Counted from the stretch's first letter, positions 41,701-54,876 are shown. The stretch is DNA of 64,000 bases from Capniomyces stellatus (GCA_001661515.1 LUVW01000007.1:1-64000); one strand, 5' to 3'. Program-made: numbers and translations. The notes: generated by a model not told the origin, from the letters alone.

Positions 41701-44700
41701 GGTCAACCGGGTGCATTCGGTCAACCAAGTGCATTTGGAAAGCCGCAGATTGGTATCAGTGTGGGTGATAAAGAAAGCGGGACATCAGCAAAGAGTATAT
41801 TTGGAGGTTTGAACCAGGACCAATCCCAGACTGCCAAGCAGGAACAACGACCAAGCGTGGATGTGGTTGCAGAAAAGAGCAAAGAGGTCAAGTCGATTGG
41901 AATTAACAGAGTGGTTCCTGGCGAAAAGAAAATAGCCACGCCAAGGAAACCAGCCTCAGGAGACCATAATTTAGGATTAATGTCGTTTTCAAACACCAGA
42001 TCGGCACCAGGATCAGTACCAGGATCAGTACCAGGATCAGCACCAGGGTCGGGGTCAGGGCAAACGCCGCAGTATGGATCTGATAGAGGTGGAGAAGACA
42101 CTGATTCTCAAAATACAGTTGATGAGGAAAGAAAGTATGCGGAGGAGGTGGCGGCTAGAGAAAAGAAGGTGGTGGAGGAAGCGTATAAGATTGTGGTTGA
42201 GCAGTTTGCAGTCACGTGCAAGCAGTTTAACGGCGAAATTGACGAGTTTAAGAAGGTGGTAGGCGAGAACAGTAAACTGCTGTTGAGAATTGGACTTCCT
42301 GAGGAGAAGAGCCAATCGATGAAGCCCAATTACTTGGTGTCAAACAAAAACATAGAAGGGATGATTAGAGATTTGCAGATAGGAAACGATGTGGAGTGGG
42401 ATGCGGTTGTTGAGGCTTTGAGAACATCGCTTGGAACGAATGGCGAGAATATCAGGAAGCTGAGGCATATAAGCAACGGACTACAGGCAAGAATGATGTG
42501 GACAGAGTTGCGCAAAGATATAGCTATTGGACTACTGGAGAGTTCCAGCAACAGTGGGCTGACTGGAGGCGGCATCAGCAGTAGCGACAGTAAAGGCGAA
42601 AGAGAGCTAAATGCAAGAGTCGAGGACCCGCTTATTAAAGTTGTCGACGTTACGCTGAAGAAATACGAGTCGATTTGTAGCTTGGCCAGAGAGCTGGAGG
42701 GTAAACTGGGGATATCGCTGATTAGAGACTCGGAATTTGGCAGCAGTGCTGGACGGGAGAGGAAGAGAGGAGGAAAGTATGACTCGATTTTTGGGAGCCA
42801 GAATTACGGGGATATAGAAGACTACACGGAGTTTGTTGAAAAGATTTTTGATAATGCGCAAACCATAAACGAGAGTCTTGTTGAGCATAGACAGGAGCTG
42901 GAAGAGCTGGAAGCGATGATTGTGGACCTTTTGGAGGCCAAGAACAACAAAAAGATGCAGCATCAGAATAGCAGCAGTAGGACTGGGTACATGACAGGTC
43001 CAAGCACACCAAACATCAGGAGTGCAACCGTAGGCAGTGACAGTAACAGCGACAATAGAACTCCAAGCTCGGCATTTGCAAACAAATATACGCAGATCCG
43101 ACACTTGGTTCCGGTGTCAAACAAGTTGCGAACCAGATCGGTGACAGGGCTTTCAAGTTCAGGAAATGTTTACAACTCACCGCAAACCATCCAAACGCCG
43201 CAAAAGCCGTGGAAAAACAACCTGATGAAGGCGTTTGCAGGCACTAGAAGCGAAAGCGAAGCAGGCCAGTATAGGGATGGAGACGGAGATGACGAAGATT
43301 TGAAAATATTTGAAAGTATAAATAATGGAAGCAGTATTGCACAGACAATTAATGAAATAGAAACCAAAATGAACGATCTGAGCGAGGTTGGAGTGGAGGC
43401 ACTGGTATGTTTAGACGCAAAAAGCAAGAGGAACTTGGTGATGTCGCAGATGATGAGAAGCATAAGGCAGGTAGACGTGGACACATTCTCAATGTTCTCC
43501 AGCCCAGACAGTAAGAATCAGACTCGCGGTTCCTGTGTGTACAGCAAGGCGCCAAACAGAGCCAACATTACCAACAAGGCGATCCAGACAATCAGAATCA
43601 ACAAGGACAACAGCGTCGATCTGGTTAACATTGACCAAGCAAACAAGAAAACGCTGCACGAGCAGTTCTCGGAAATCCAGCTGGATAGCGGATTGGGGAG
43701 CAAAAAGACAGGCAGTGGCAAGGCGGTGTTTGCCGAGGGCGAGCCGGTAGACTTTGGACAGCAGAGAGTGTTGAAGAAGGAGGGTAGTACGTCAGCAATA
43801 GTGAATAACTTGCTGCAAGCGATCCAGGAGCAGCACGAGAGGGAGGTGCACGAGGCGCTGATGATTAAGCAGGCGCTGGAGCAGGACTTGGAAAACGAAA
43901 TCCAGATGGCAAACGAAATGCGACTGCAAAAGGAGTTTGAGCTGAACGAGAAACTTGATATGATTGAGGAGCTACGGATGCAGCACGAAGCAGTTCTGGA
44001 CGAAGAGAGTTTGCGGGTTGAAAGAGAGACTTCGATGGCTGAAGAACGCAGAAAGGACGAGGAGGCCAGGTTGCTGGAGCTAGAAAAGCTGGCTGAGGAG
44101 AACAAGCAGCTAAACGAAACTGTCCATCAAGAAACCCAAAAACTCGATTCTCTGAAACTCGACTATGAAAAGAAGATTGTTGAACAAGAAAACCTTGCCC
44201 AAGAACACCAACGCCTAATCAATGGATCTATTGGGAAGTTTAAGGCTGGAGGTGAAAACAACGAAAACAATGAGAACAATGAGAACAATGAGAACGGTGC
44301 AAATGCGGAAATCGAAGAACCAAGTGTACCGTGTGCAACATGCCAAGCATTCAACGGCTGTACAGATATAGTCTGTGAAGCTTGTGGAAACAAGACAAAA
44401 TCAGAAAAGGCAAATGCTCCAACCAAGCAGAATAACAGGGATATAGAAGACAGTTCATTGTTGGAAACCCAGTCGGTTAAACCAAATGTGTCTGCTGTCG
44501 TAGATAATTCTGTTGAATCACTTGTGATTGACTTTGGGCATAAAGGACTAGTTACTCTAAGCGATGTTGAGGATTCTAGTGCTGAAAAGGCTAGTAACAC
44601 TGGTGATGATCATGTAGCCGAAAATTCAACCAAAGAAATCAAGAATTCTAAAAAACAAGCTGAAAATGTGGCTGAAAAGGAAATTGTCAATGTGTTGCCA

Positions 44701-46818
44701 AGATTCGGAGCTATGGCTTCATCATTTAAAGCGCCGGTCTCATCGTTTGGATCCAGGGTTATACCAACTAGCAACAGTAGCGATGATAGTATTGACAAGG
44801 ACGACATAATGAGAAACTTTTCGTTCAAAAGTTCTGAGCCCAGTATTGATGTCGTTTATGACCAAAAGTCTGCTTCTTCTTCTTCAAATGCTTTTGGGTT
44901 TGATACCATAAAGAAGTCTATTGATGACCAAGGATTTGATGGGATTTTAAGTGAACTGGACGAGGAGGATGAGCTAGATGAAGAAGATGAACTAGATGAT
45001 GAACTGGATGATGAACTGGATGAAGAAGATGAGGTGGACACTGACACGTTTGGCAACGAGTTGGACAATATTTTAAATGGCGAGGATGATGATAGTGAAA
45101 CCGATGATATCGATGAAACCGACGAGGATGATTATGATGATGTCGATGAAGAGTACGAAGTCGATGAGGATTACGAAGTTGATGAAGATGACGAACTGGA
45201 TGAGGATGATAGCGAGATTGATAGCGAAATTGATAGCGAGGTTGAGGATGAGGATGGGGATGAAGAAGAGTTTGAAGAGTTTGTTATCACTAAGGACTTT
45301 GACTCAGAGTTGCAATCCGACCAAGAAGAACCAGCAGGTTCAGGGTTAAGCTCGCCAATACCTGGCAAACCAGAAATTCCAGAAAAGCAAATTCCAGGAG
45401 GTCTGGGGAAGAGGTTTGGGCAGCCAATGTTCCAATCAGCGTTTGAACTGACTAAAAGCAACAAGGCGAGCGATTTGCCCAAATCACCAAAACTCAATGC
45501 TGCCGACCCAAGTCCCAGCGGCTCAAACCTGTCACTTTTCAAACTCAACTATGACGAACATACTTCCAGCAAACCAGACCATTCCGTATTGTCTGAGCCA
45601 GTTGCCGAACTCGCTCTTGACACTAAACCAACCGACAAACAAAGTATTTCTGAAAAGGAAGAAAGTGTTGAAGTGGTTGAGTCTGTTGTTCCCGATCTGT
45701 CGACATCTCAGTTTAGTCTGGGGTCTGACTATGTCAATATTGATTCGCAACATGATGTTTTACTTTCTAAACTTATTGACCAAAATGACGAGCCATCCAG
45801 CAGCAACAGCAACAGCAACGATAAATCAAATAATAAAACCGAGGATTTTGAAACCACAAACAAATTATCAGCCACGAAATCCGAAGACTCGGGGTCGGAA
45901 ATCGATGATTTTTCTCAAATCAGCAGTGTGATAAGCCAGAATAGCCAATCAGACTTACATTACAAAAACTCTATGCCATCCAGCCTTCATAAAGACGAAG
46001 CCGATGTCAAGGTACAACCTTCTGCTGCCAAACTAACAAAGTCAGATGAAAACAAGCCCAATACTGATATTGAGTCTGGCCTAGGCTTGGATTTAGGGTT
46101 AGGTTTGGATCTGGGCAGCACCACTATCTGCGAACCAAATGTGCAAACTTTAGAGTCAAAACAAAAGTCTGAAACACCAACCAAGAAAAATAACAAAAAC
46201 AAAAACAAAAACAAAGTTGAAAACAAACACGAAAACTTAGTCGAAAACAAACACGATGGTGTGACTGATACTAACGTGCCAGTAGTGTTTAAAAAATCAA
46301 CACTATTCGCCAAATTAAAGACTACACCTGAACCGCCTTCAACATCCAGCGGTCCAGCACCAGTATTAACATCTGAGTCAAACAACAAACCCATCGAACC
46401 ACCTCACCTACCAGCCAATGTGGCGTTTGGACAGCCATCGCTGATGCATCAATTGCCAGTGTTTGGCCAGACTGCTGCGTTTGGAGCGCTGCCTTCAGCC
46501 AACCAAAAGGTGGCTTTTGGTAACCCAGTTGTTTTTGGAAACCCAGTTGTTTTTGGAAACCCAGTTGTTTTTGGAAAATCGGAAACACAGTCGCTTTCAT
46601 TTGCAAATTTGCCAGCTTCCCAAGACAAAGAGTCGCAAGAGAAGGGCCCGCTATTTTCTGCGTCTGGATCTGACCTGACTTTTGATGCCAATTCTGCAAA
46701 GATCAGAGAACCTGAAGCTGTGGTTCCTGGTGCTGAGAGTGATGAAGAAAGTTCTAAACCTGGTGCTTTGGGCAGTGACGTACCCCTTGCCTATGAGTCT
46801 GATGAAGACATTGAATGA
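38725..46818 (+). CDS. NUP159: FG-repeat nucleoporin of the Nup159/Nup214 type with a RanBP2-type zinc finger
   Basis: Exons 38725-38832, 39009-39383 and 39520-46818 join in phase 0 (GAG/GTAAAC, AAT/GTAATA; acceptors TCGAG and AATAG), giving 2593 residues. Residues about 37-480 read like a WD-type beta-propeller (YVVCGN, VAGSKGNVLIYSA, CWSRKGKQIACGTRSGQIKTY), as in Nup159/Nup214, which docks the mRNA-export helicase Dbp5 on the cytoplasmic face of the pore. FG repeats (AFGQPAAFGKPTAFG) follow at about 500-700 and 875-905. A coiled coil spans about 1585-1740. A C-x2-C-x3-N-x6-C-x2-C zinc finger lies near 1764-1783, a very acidic Asp/Glu block near 1970-2085, and a last FG cluster near 2460-2515. 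Lys/Glu/Ser repeats lie between. The zinc finger and acidic domain are unusual for fungal Nup159. Placement in this family rests on the domain order. Confidence 0.82.
41455..41650 (+). repeat. Coding microsatellites in the nucleoporin (TS, KES and KE repeats)
   Basis: ACATCC/ACGTCC hexamers encode alternating Thr-Ser (41457-41513). These are followed by GAGTCAAAA 9-mers encoding Lys-Glu-Ser (about 41550-41618) and AAGGAAAAGGAA encoding Lys-Glu. They lie in a linker between two FG blocks. Confidence 0.9.
46518..46577 (+). repeat. 18-bp coding tandem repeat, three copies (C-terminal FG cluster)
   Basis: Three near-identical copies of an 18-bp unit encode the hexapeptide NPVVFG at the C-terminal FG cluster of the nucleoporin. 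Near-identity of the copies suggests recent slippage that adds FG motifs. Confidence 0.9.
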
Positions 46819-49800
46819 TTTACTTTATATTCTATTATTATTACTTTTGTATTCCCTATTTATTTTTATATTATTACTATTATTATTATTTCCGCAATTC
46901 TATTTAATCTCCGGTTTGCTGTTTTTATTTGATCCGCTTTAGTCATCAAGTAATTGTCTGAAAATTGAAACTAAATTGCACAAGGCTCCTGATTGTTTGG
47001 GGAACCATTAGAACAAGGTATTTTAGTATAATTAAGAATCAAAACACTGCTGTTTTTTTTTCCAGCGATTGTTTTCCCTTTCTTTTAGCTGTAGTAATAC
47101 AATGGGCATTGAAAACATATTATGAAAAGACTGAGATTGAAGTAAACAAAGGATACATGTTCTGCTATTTATTACAATCAGTACTTTAGCAGCATTGGAA
47201 TGGGTTATTAAGACTGATTTATAGACACAAGGCGGATATGAAAAGACAATGAAACTGTACTGATTGATTATTTAAAAATACAATGTTTAGAAAGAATTAA
47301 ACATCGCAATATAATGATCAATTAGAAGCTGTGAGGGTGGGTGATAGCTTTGACTTTTTCGTTGATTCAGGCCTACACATCGATGATTTAAAAAAGTACT
47401 CGCTTTTTTTTTTCCACTGATACAGTTTGTTGTATTACTCACTTTTAGACCAAGTTGTACTAGTAGCTTGGTCTAAAGTCAAACCTAATGATTGATACCA
47501 AAAGCCAGAATAAGGACCAAGTTGAACAATAGGTTATTCAACAGAGAAAAGCGAGATTGGAAAAGTTATACACACATTGTCTTGTGACCAAGAATCGAAA
47601 TTTTTGATTGTATAGTTCTAACTATGGGTGTTGGGTATTTGGATGGCTGAGTGGTGGTGGGAGAGAGAAAAGTAATAATATAAAAGTGAGTACTTTCTGG
47701 AAAGCTAGTGTAGTGAATGTGTGGATAGAAAATGCTTGAGTATATAGACTAAAAGAGGTTAATTGCGGTGGCATTTCACGTTAAAATGTGGGGAAAATCA
47801 ATCAATTAAACTTGAACTGCAGAAACTGACGGTGAATAAAAGAAAAAGAAGCAACTTGATGGGTAAACTTTTGCTTCTTGTACAGTTTGGTTCTGAGAGA
47901 AAAAAAAGAAAAGCTCATGAAATAGGGTGGTCTAGTAAAGCACCAGAAATAAATACAGAAACCAAGTACAAGTAAATTGCTTTGAAGCGGCTGAATGAAG
48001 CAATTGATTTATTTTTCTTTAGAAAAAAAGTTTTGGAATATACAAGCTACCCAAAACTAAATTTAGAATCCCAAACTAAACATAATAAATTAATTAATTT
48101 AATGAGCATTTTTAGTTTCAATTATTATTATTTCTCCCTTTTTTATTTTTTTTCCTTTTGTAAATTAAATTAAATCGAATTTGTGTATTGTGTGATACAA
48201 GGCGTCTTATATACTGTTTTGGTCAATACACAAATTTTGTTTATTTTTAATGTATTAATCCAATAATTAGGCGGATTGCAGGGGATATTGGAACAAAAGC
48301 TATTCAGCAATATCAACAATAACTGGCAAAAATTGAATTATTAATTTCCCCTTTGCTCTCATTGTTGATTTGTGCTTTTTTTTGCATTCGGAGCAATATA
48401 ATCTTGGCCATTTACTCAGTAGCCAATATAATTCGTAGACCACAGCTCGTGATGTTTTTTAAATTCAAATTTCAGCAGTCTTTTCCTTTTTTTTTTCAGC
48501 GTGGTATTATTAATTTAGTTTAATATTGGATGTGAATGTTAAAATTTTTGAAGGAAAGTGACAATCACTAATTAATTAGAATAAAGAAAAAAAAGATTAG
48601 TTTGCTTCTTTAAACGGCAATTTCGATAGAAAATCCCTGATGATTAACAAATTTGATAGTCCATTTTTTTCTTCTTTATTTCACCAAGTGATTAACTATT
48701 ATGATACAGCTAATAGCCACCAAATGTTTTTGCTTCCTTTTCAAGCTAATCAAATTATATAACACCAATTGCCAATATTGACTTTGTTAATAATATTAAC
48801 ACAAGTATTAATAGCCAGGTTTAAGAACCAAACTCACTTTTGCAAGATGTAATAAACTTTAAATGGACTGCCGAGTGATTTAACCGCTGTCTTGAATCTT
48901 GAGTTAAAGATATTTTAAGAACGAAAAGTGCAAAAAAGAGCAAAAAAAAAGGTCAAGAAATAGTTGCAAAGAAAATAAATAATAATACTACAGATTAATT
49001 AGATATTCCTTCTAGAAACAACTTGTATTTATTTTTTGTGTCTGTAATAAAGACTAAAATACAATATTATAAATTATCGGCGGTTTTTGACTGGCGATAG
49101 TTTGCAAGAACATTTAAAGCAAGAATAACCCTATTTTCAGCTAAAATTTTCAGCAACTAAGGATTTTATTATTAATTAATTTTCTTTACCAATAGTGAGT
49201 CGCAAATATTTCAATTTTTGCTCATCACTTGATTCCTCACAAATTTTTTTTTTATAGTTTGTTTTATTTACCTTTTAACGACAACATTTTTCTACAAAAC
49301 TTCCCAGTTTTCAACTTTTTTTACAGATAATACATGCTTTATATCTGTTATATATTTACAAATAGTTGAACCTGTATTTAGTTTTGTTCAGCTATCTTGT
49401 TTTGGCTTAGTTTGTTTTACCTTGTTATTACTCTGTCGTATATCATCGATATTCAATATTCCAGGAACTTATCCATTAGTCGGCTACGAATTCTTGTCAA
49501 TACTAAAACCAAAAGCAACATTATATCTTGATTAACCACCAAGTCTTTGCTTTACGACTATATCACTTTTATTCCCTTTTTTAAAAGCTTCCTTGTTTTA
49601 CTAGTACCTTGTTTCACCAAAGAATCTAGCTCTTCTTTTTTCAATTCCACTTGTAATATAAACTTCAAAGGTTCCAAAAAGTATAAATCAGTTGGCCAAA
49701 ACCTCGAGGGACCCTCACACCGCCGCAGAATAGCTACATCAACTAGAGAGCTATACTCTGGAGTATTACATTTGAACTCGTCCACCCCCCCGCTTTTACT

Positions 49801-49954
49801 TTATCTTCAAGCTTAAAAACACTTACAGTTATCTACTGGCAACGTACGGTTATTGTCGAAAAAAGCAACGTTTTAGAGATATCGATTCCAGGAGCAAGAA
49901 GCAAAGGAGAAAGAAAGAGTAGAGAGCGAAAGGATACAGGCCAAAGTGAAAAAA
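46819..49954. other. 3.1-kb gene-poor region
   Basis: AT-rich DNA with only one coding-like signal, the orphan exon pair at 49453-49797 (-), described separately. The open frames at 47763-47975 and 47982-48173 (+) are Lys-rich or Phe-rich and unsupported. The right end must include the promoter of the coiled-coil gene starting at 49955. Confidence 0.5.
49453..49797 (-). pseudogene. Orphan coding-like exon pair without a start codon
   Basis: A minus-strand frame at about 49608-49797 reads like real protein (for example RFWPTDLYFLEPLKF and LQVELKKEELDSLVK). It ends at a donor CAAG/GTACTAG. An acceptor GGTTTTAG/TATTG at 49502 then adds LTRIRSRLMDKFLEY and a stop at 49453, with phase 1 matching on both sides. 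The frame contains no Met before the donor and closes at a TAA just upstream of it. No minus-strand ATG occurs between it and position 50239. It may be a truncated gene relic, or the last two exons of a gene whose 5' exons lie antisense to the neighbouring gene. I do not recognise the family. Confidence 0.4.
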
Positions 49955-52490
49955 ATGACTGAAGTTGAAAGTCCAAAATACGGAGGGATAAGGAGTGAAC
50001 TGGTTAGTTTGTGTTTTGTATAAACTATATTCCTGTTGTTTTAATAATACTGAAATAGACTTTATAATACTTTTGATTTTCTCTCTTGCCTACTTTCTTT
50101 TGGCTGTTAAGAATGAGTAAATAACGTAAGAACAATGTTATTGGGAATTTCTATAGGATTGGTGCAAGGTAGATCAGCTAACGTCCGAAAACAGCCAGCT
50201 AGTCGAAGAAAAGAATATTCAGTCGATGGTAAATACCATGATTTAAATTAGCACACACAGTACAAGGGGGCCACTTATCGGCAACTTGTATCAATGTCAG
50301 TTCTGGCACGAGAGTGTAAAAGATAAACGCCATTTTGAAAGAAAAAAAACACACATTTATTTTTGTCCCTTGCCCCGTCACACGGTCCTAGTCAAAGATT
50401 ACTAAATGCCAAAAACTCTGTAAATACATAGAAACTAGCAAACATCAGCTCAAAACTTGAAAGTATACAAAATGACCAGAAATGGATGGAGCTGCAGTTG
50501 TCGGAGACAGAGGCAGAAAAGATCAGGCTAAAAGAGGCGAATGATATGGCAACTAAAAAAGCAAGGCAACTAGAAAAAGAATTGGCTAGAGAGGTAACTT
50601 GACACTATTTCACGACTTTGTTTAAATCCGGGTATTTACCAACAGCGTAGAATAGGCTATTTATATAGAAATGTAAATATAATTGATTGCAGCCAGTTAG
50701 GCACTATTGTTGATACAAATGGCATAATAAATATACCTTGTTGATGTTGATAGAGAGAACTGATTGACCAGGAGAGGAACCAGTGGCTAGAAAAGGAAAA
50801 AAAGTTAAATGGAGACTTGGTGTTGGCGAGAAAAAAGGCGGCTATGCAGCGCAGAAATACAGTTTCAGCAGCAGTGACAATGGGCCGAAACGATATGAAC
50901 CCAATGTTGGGGAGCGAACATTTTGGATTTGCGAGAATTCCAGAACATAAAGAAAACAGAGGAAATATGAATGGATTTGAGAGATTTCAAAATAATGGAG
51001 TTCCAGATTCAGGAGTTGATGGCCGAGACGGTGTAGCAGATGCAAACTCGATTGAACATAGACTAGTTTTATTAGAAAAGGAGTTGTTTGAAACTAAAAA
51101 AGAACTGCAACAGAACGTAAGCAGTAAACACGCAATGAAGACAAAGCTGGAGCGAGTAAACAGAGCCTTGGAGATAAAAGCGTACGAAGCCAGCAGCCAG
51201 CAAAGCCAAATCGAGAGTCTAAAGTCGGAGGTTGGACAACAAAAGGAGTTGATTGAGGGTCTTAGAGACGAAAACGAGTCGTTCCAAACGCTTCTGCAAA
51301 TGCAGGCAATGTCAGGCAAACACACATTTGAGTCAGCGTCGCTGTCAAGAGGAGACGACTCCAAAATGAACTCCCCATCGACAGCCAGGTCGAGGTCGCG
51401 AAGGCCTCAAAGGTCGCCCCAGAGATCCAAGAACTCGTCGCAATTGCCTAACACCGATGCAATCTTGGACACGCAAGACAATTACGGGACTGAGGAGCAA
51501 GACCTCTACGCAAACGACCCACACATGCAAACAAGCATGTTTTCTGAGCCGGTACCAGGATTAGGATTGGGGCTTGACTTGGCCTCAGAGCTTGGCATGA
51601 AGGCACAAAACGGTTCGTGCTACGAGCCCAAGGCTGACTTGTCCGATCGAATCTACCTGCTGGCCGAGGAAGTCCGTATGCTCAAGTCGGAAAAGTCAAG
51701 GCTTTTGGAAGAAAGCAAAGCAACGGCACTGTACATTAATAGGATTCTGACTGGCGTTCTCAGCATGACTGGTGGACTTGAGGCTGTTTTGGACAAGGAT
51801 TTTGACCACAACAACTCAAAACAATCAAATGAGCGTTTGTCGTCGTCCCAGCTTTCCCCAAGCGCTTTTTCAACCCAATCATCACGATCCCAAGATAGCC
51901 AAAAGCAAACTGTTCCCCCAACAAAGACCGTATCAAGACACTTTAGAGACGCTGGTGAGGTCCTGTTTGGCCTTGCCCCAAAGCTAACCCTTAACAGGTC
52001 CAATGCGCCACCTAGCCAAATCGACACCTCGCTTAGGCCGCTCCCCCAGTCAAACAGCCAACACCACGACCGTCCCCAAAAAGACCAGGATACCATAAAC
52101 ACGGGCTATAAATCAAGCTTTTCTGAGATCAAGCAAACATTTTCTGAGCCATCTCACAACCCCGGAAACCCAACCGAGTCTACTGGACAGTTTGTGCCAC
52201 TGAAGCCCAGATCTGTTGCCACCGACTTGGGCTTTAAGCTCTCCAACGACAACAGCGAACGGTCGTCCACCTCGTCTCAGCCCAAGGACTTCACTGCCAA
52301 GTTATCTCCCAAAATATCCTCCAACCCCAACGTCATCACTCCAAGAATGCGTGCAAACACCACAAACAGCAACCAGTCCAACTGGTGGAAACGAATCAGC
52401 ATGCGGTTCGCTCCTACAGACCAGCCATTTAATTATGAGGACGAACAAAACATTCCTCCTGTACCCCAACTTTCTTCACAACACTACTGA
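49955..52490 (+). CDS. Coiled-coil protein with a basic C-terminus, four exons
   Basis: Exons 49955-50002, 50157-50228, 50432-50593 and 50754-52490 are all phase 0 (donors GTTAGT, GTAAAT, GTAACT; acceptors CTATAG, ACATAG, GATAG). The product is 672 residues. Residues about 15-110 and 175-260 are heptad-rich coiled coil (LQNDQKW, KEANDMATKKARQLEKEL, KKELQQNVSSKHAMKTKLERV). A helical block near 370-420 (IYLLAEEVRMLKSEKSRLL then ALYINRILTGVL) resembles the LYIxKI helices of fungal coiled-coil proteins, but I cannot name the family. The rest is Ser/Gln/Pro-rich. Near the C-terminus is NWWKRISMRF, a basic amphipathic patch that could bind membrane or a partner. The coding strand shifts from A/G-rich at the start to C-rich at the end. 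Confidence 0.75.
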
Positions 52491-54876
52491 GTATATACGC
52501 TTCTTTACCACCCAACCAAATAAAAAACCCCTTCAGCTGCCTTGGTCGACATATTACACATATTTATCCTTTTTTCATATTTTTTTTTTTCAAACAAGTA
52601 TATTGCCTATAATGAGAGACAGTTGAAAACAATAAAACCCAACCCATAAAAAGTAAAAGTGATTCAAAGCTAACCGGCAACAACATAACATCTGCTACCA
52701 GGAGTAGTACATTTACGCACCCGACAAAAGTAGTGTTGCGTATACCTTTCACCTCAAGCCAGCTTGATATATAAGAGAATTAACTTTATATTTGACACTA
52801 GCCATTCTACTGGCAATTTATATATTTTTTAAATATTTTATTCACAACAAAAATCTCGTCAAATAAAAAACATACTACAATAATATAAACAATTTAAATA
52901 TACAGAGAAGATCCTGGATGCCTATTTCAACAAAAAGAAACAAATAACCAGCAATATATTTAGTAAATCGTCCAGTTGAGAATAGAATGTACATTACATA
53001 TCCATGTTGATTGTAAGGTATCAATGAAACTCAGTAGTTTAGAAAATAGGTAGCTTTCTTTTTTTCGTCAGTATGAAAACATTTCAAAACAAAACGTAGT
53101 CATTACAGCCAAATGCCTTGATCATCAGCGTAACATTGATATTAAGTACAAACGTAAAATAGTGTAAAAAAAACTTACATTAAATACATCCTTGATCCCT
53201 CTCCCCCTCCCAATACAAATCAGTAGTCAATTCCAAAAGAAAGTCATCTCATTCATCACGCCACACAAGAGTACAAAGTCAGGCTAAAAAGATGGTTCTT
53301 GTCTCTGGTTTCAGCAAACAAATACCAAGAAATCAACTCGAACGTTGACTGTTCTCTTCTTCCTTCCTAGCCTTGACCCTGGCCTGACGATAGAATAAAA
53401 TGAAATGAATGCTGCTGGATTTGACCTCCGATCTGACCTGAAATACTGTGGTGAAGCAAAAGCAAGATAATTTATCAAAACTATTGTAAAATGTTCTAAT
53501 TTATATAGAATTTCTACAAAAAAAAAACAAACATTTATCCTAACTTTTTCAAATAAAATCTATTATAAAAAAATTTTTTTTGCTTTGTTTTTGCTTCCCT
53601 TTTTCCTTTTTCAAAAGTAAAATTTTTTTTCTTTTGATTTTGGTTATTTTTCAATTTTAATAGTCCGTTTGGCTAAATTTAAGTTTCAGCGAACCAACAC
53701 TTTTGAATGGCTAGTATTTATTCATTATCTGCTTCTTGATTCGCCAGTTTCCTTGCTTCACTTCAATAAATAAATCAAATTGACGCAACATTGATTGACT
53801 GGCTTGTTTAATTTCAGGCCTCAACTCAGCTCAGCGAACCACTCCAGTAAACAGCTGCAAGACATAAACAAAAATAAACTGTAAAAAAAAAAAGCTCGTT
53901 ACTCGGATAGTTTACCAAAACTTGCTCATTTAATTTTAATTGGAAAGCGATAACTGTTATTTATTTAAATTTGATTTGGTTACGTTTTTTGTTTTTTTTT
54001 GTATTTATTCGATTCAACAAAAGTATTAAGCAAGTAAGGTCGATAAATTTTATCACTGTTGGATCAAACCCTTGAAATTTAGACAAAAGAAAAAGAGAGA
54101 AAAAAAAAACTTTTTTTTTTAGATCAATCTTAATACCAATGGCTTACTAGTAGTAACACAAACTCATTGGTTTTGGCAACGGATGTAGCTGACTTACTTG
54201 TGGATTTTTTTTCTTTCACAAGCTTGAGTCTAGACTACTATGCAAATTTTGTGCTCTTCTGTGTAATCAGTTGAGGTCACTTTACTAAACACTATCCTCG
54301 TTGGTATCTGAACACTCACTACCACCACACTCCGTCTACCTTGCACATTACAACAGGTCAAATGTTGTTATAGCCATGGCACTGATCATGTATACTTTGT
54401 CAATCACTATATCTACTCGGACCGTCGTAAATAATATGCTGTAACATCTGCACTTCTACTACCTCTCCAAGTCCCAAACTCCAAAATCCAAACTCCAAAC
54501 TCTACTATTGTAGCAAAACACATATAAAATAACCTTACCAAGTGACAAGAGCCCCTACTTTTTCATTTGCCAGCAAGTTAATCGTCCAAAATTTGTCAAC
54601 CACCATTACCATGTTTCAGAAAATAAGTTGAAAAAACGATCTCGTGCACCAATGAAAACGCATAGATCTAGCTATCAAATAACGAGTCCACTCTGTAGCT
54701 TTTTAGTTGAAACTAACTTGATCCTGGTGTCTATAATATACCATCCAGTATTTTTGAACAGGCATAACTGTGTTTATCCTCTAAATATATTTTTCTGGTA
54801 GCGTTTATTTACCAAATCGTTTGAACCAGTTTACCCTTGGACAAAAAAAAGACGATCTATAACCAATTTTACCAAA
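52491..54876. other. 2.4-kb intergenic region
   Basis: AT-rich with T-runs and A-runs, for example near 53570-53640 and 54095-54120. A possible minus-strand first exon at 54539-54612 (starting MVMVVDKFWTINLL, donor ACTTG/GTAAGG) and possible acceptors near 53863 and 53382 were seen, but no joined product looks convincing. The right end should hold the APIP promoter. Confidence 0.45.

Noticed and set aside
53382..54612. Possible minus-strand spliced gene (first-exon-like MVMVVDKFWTINLL near 54612 and acceptors near 53863 and 53382)
   Set aside because: No combination of junctions gave a continuous, protein-like product; the alternatives are short and end quickly in stops.
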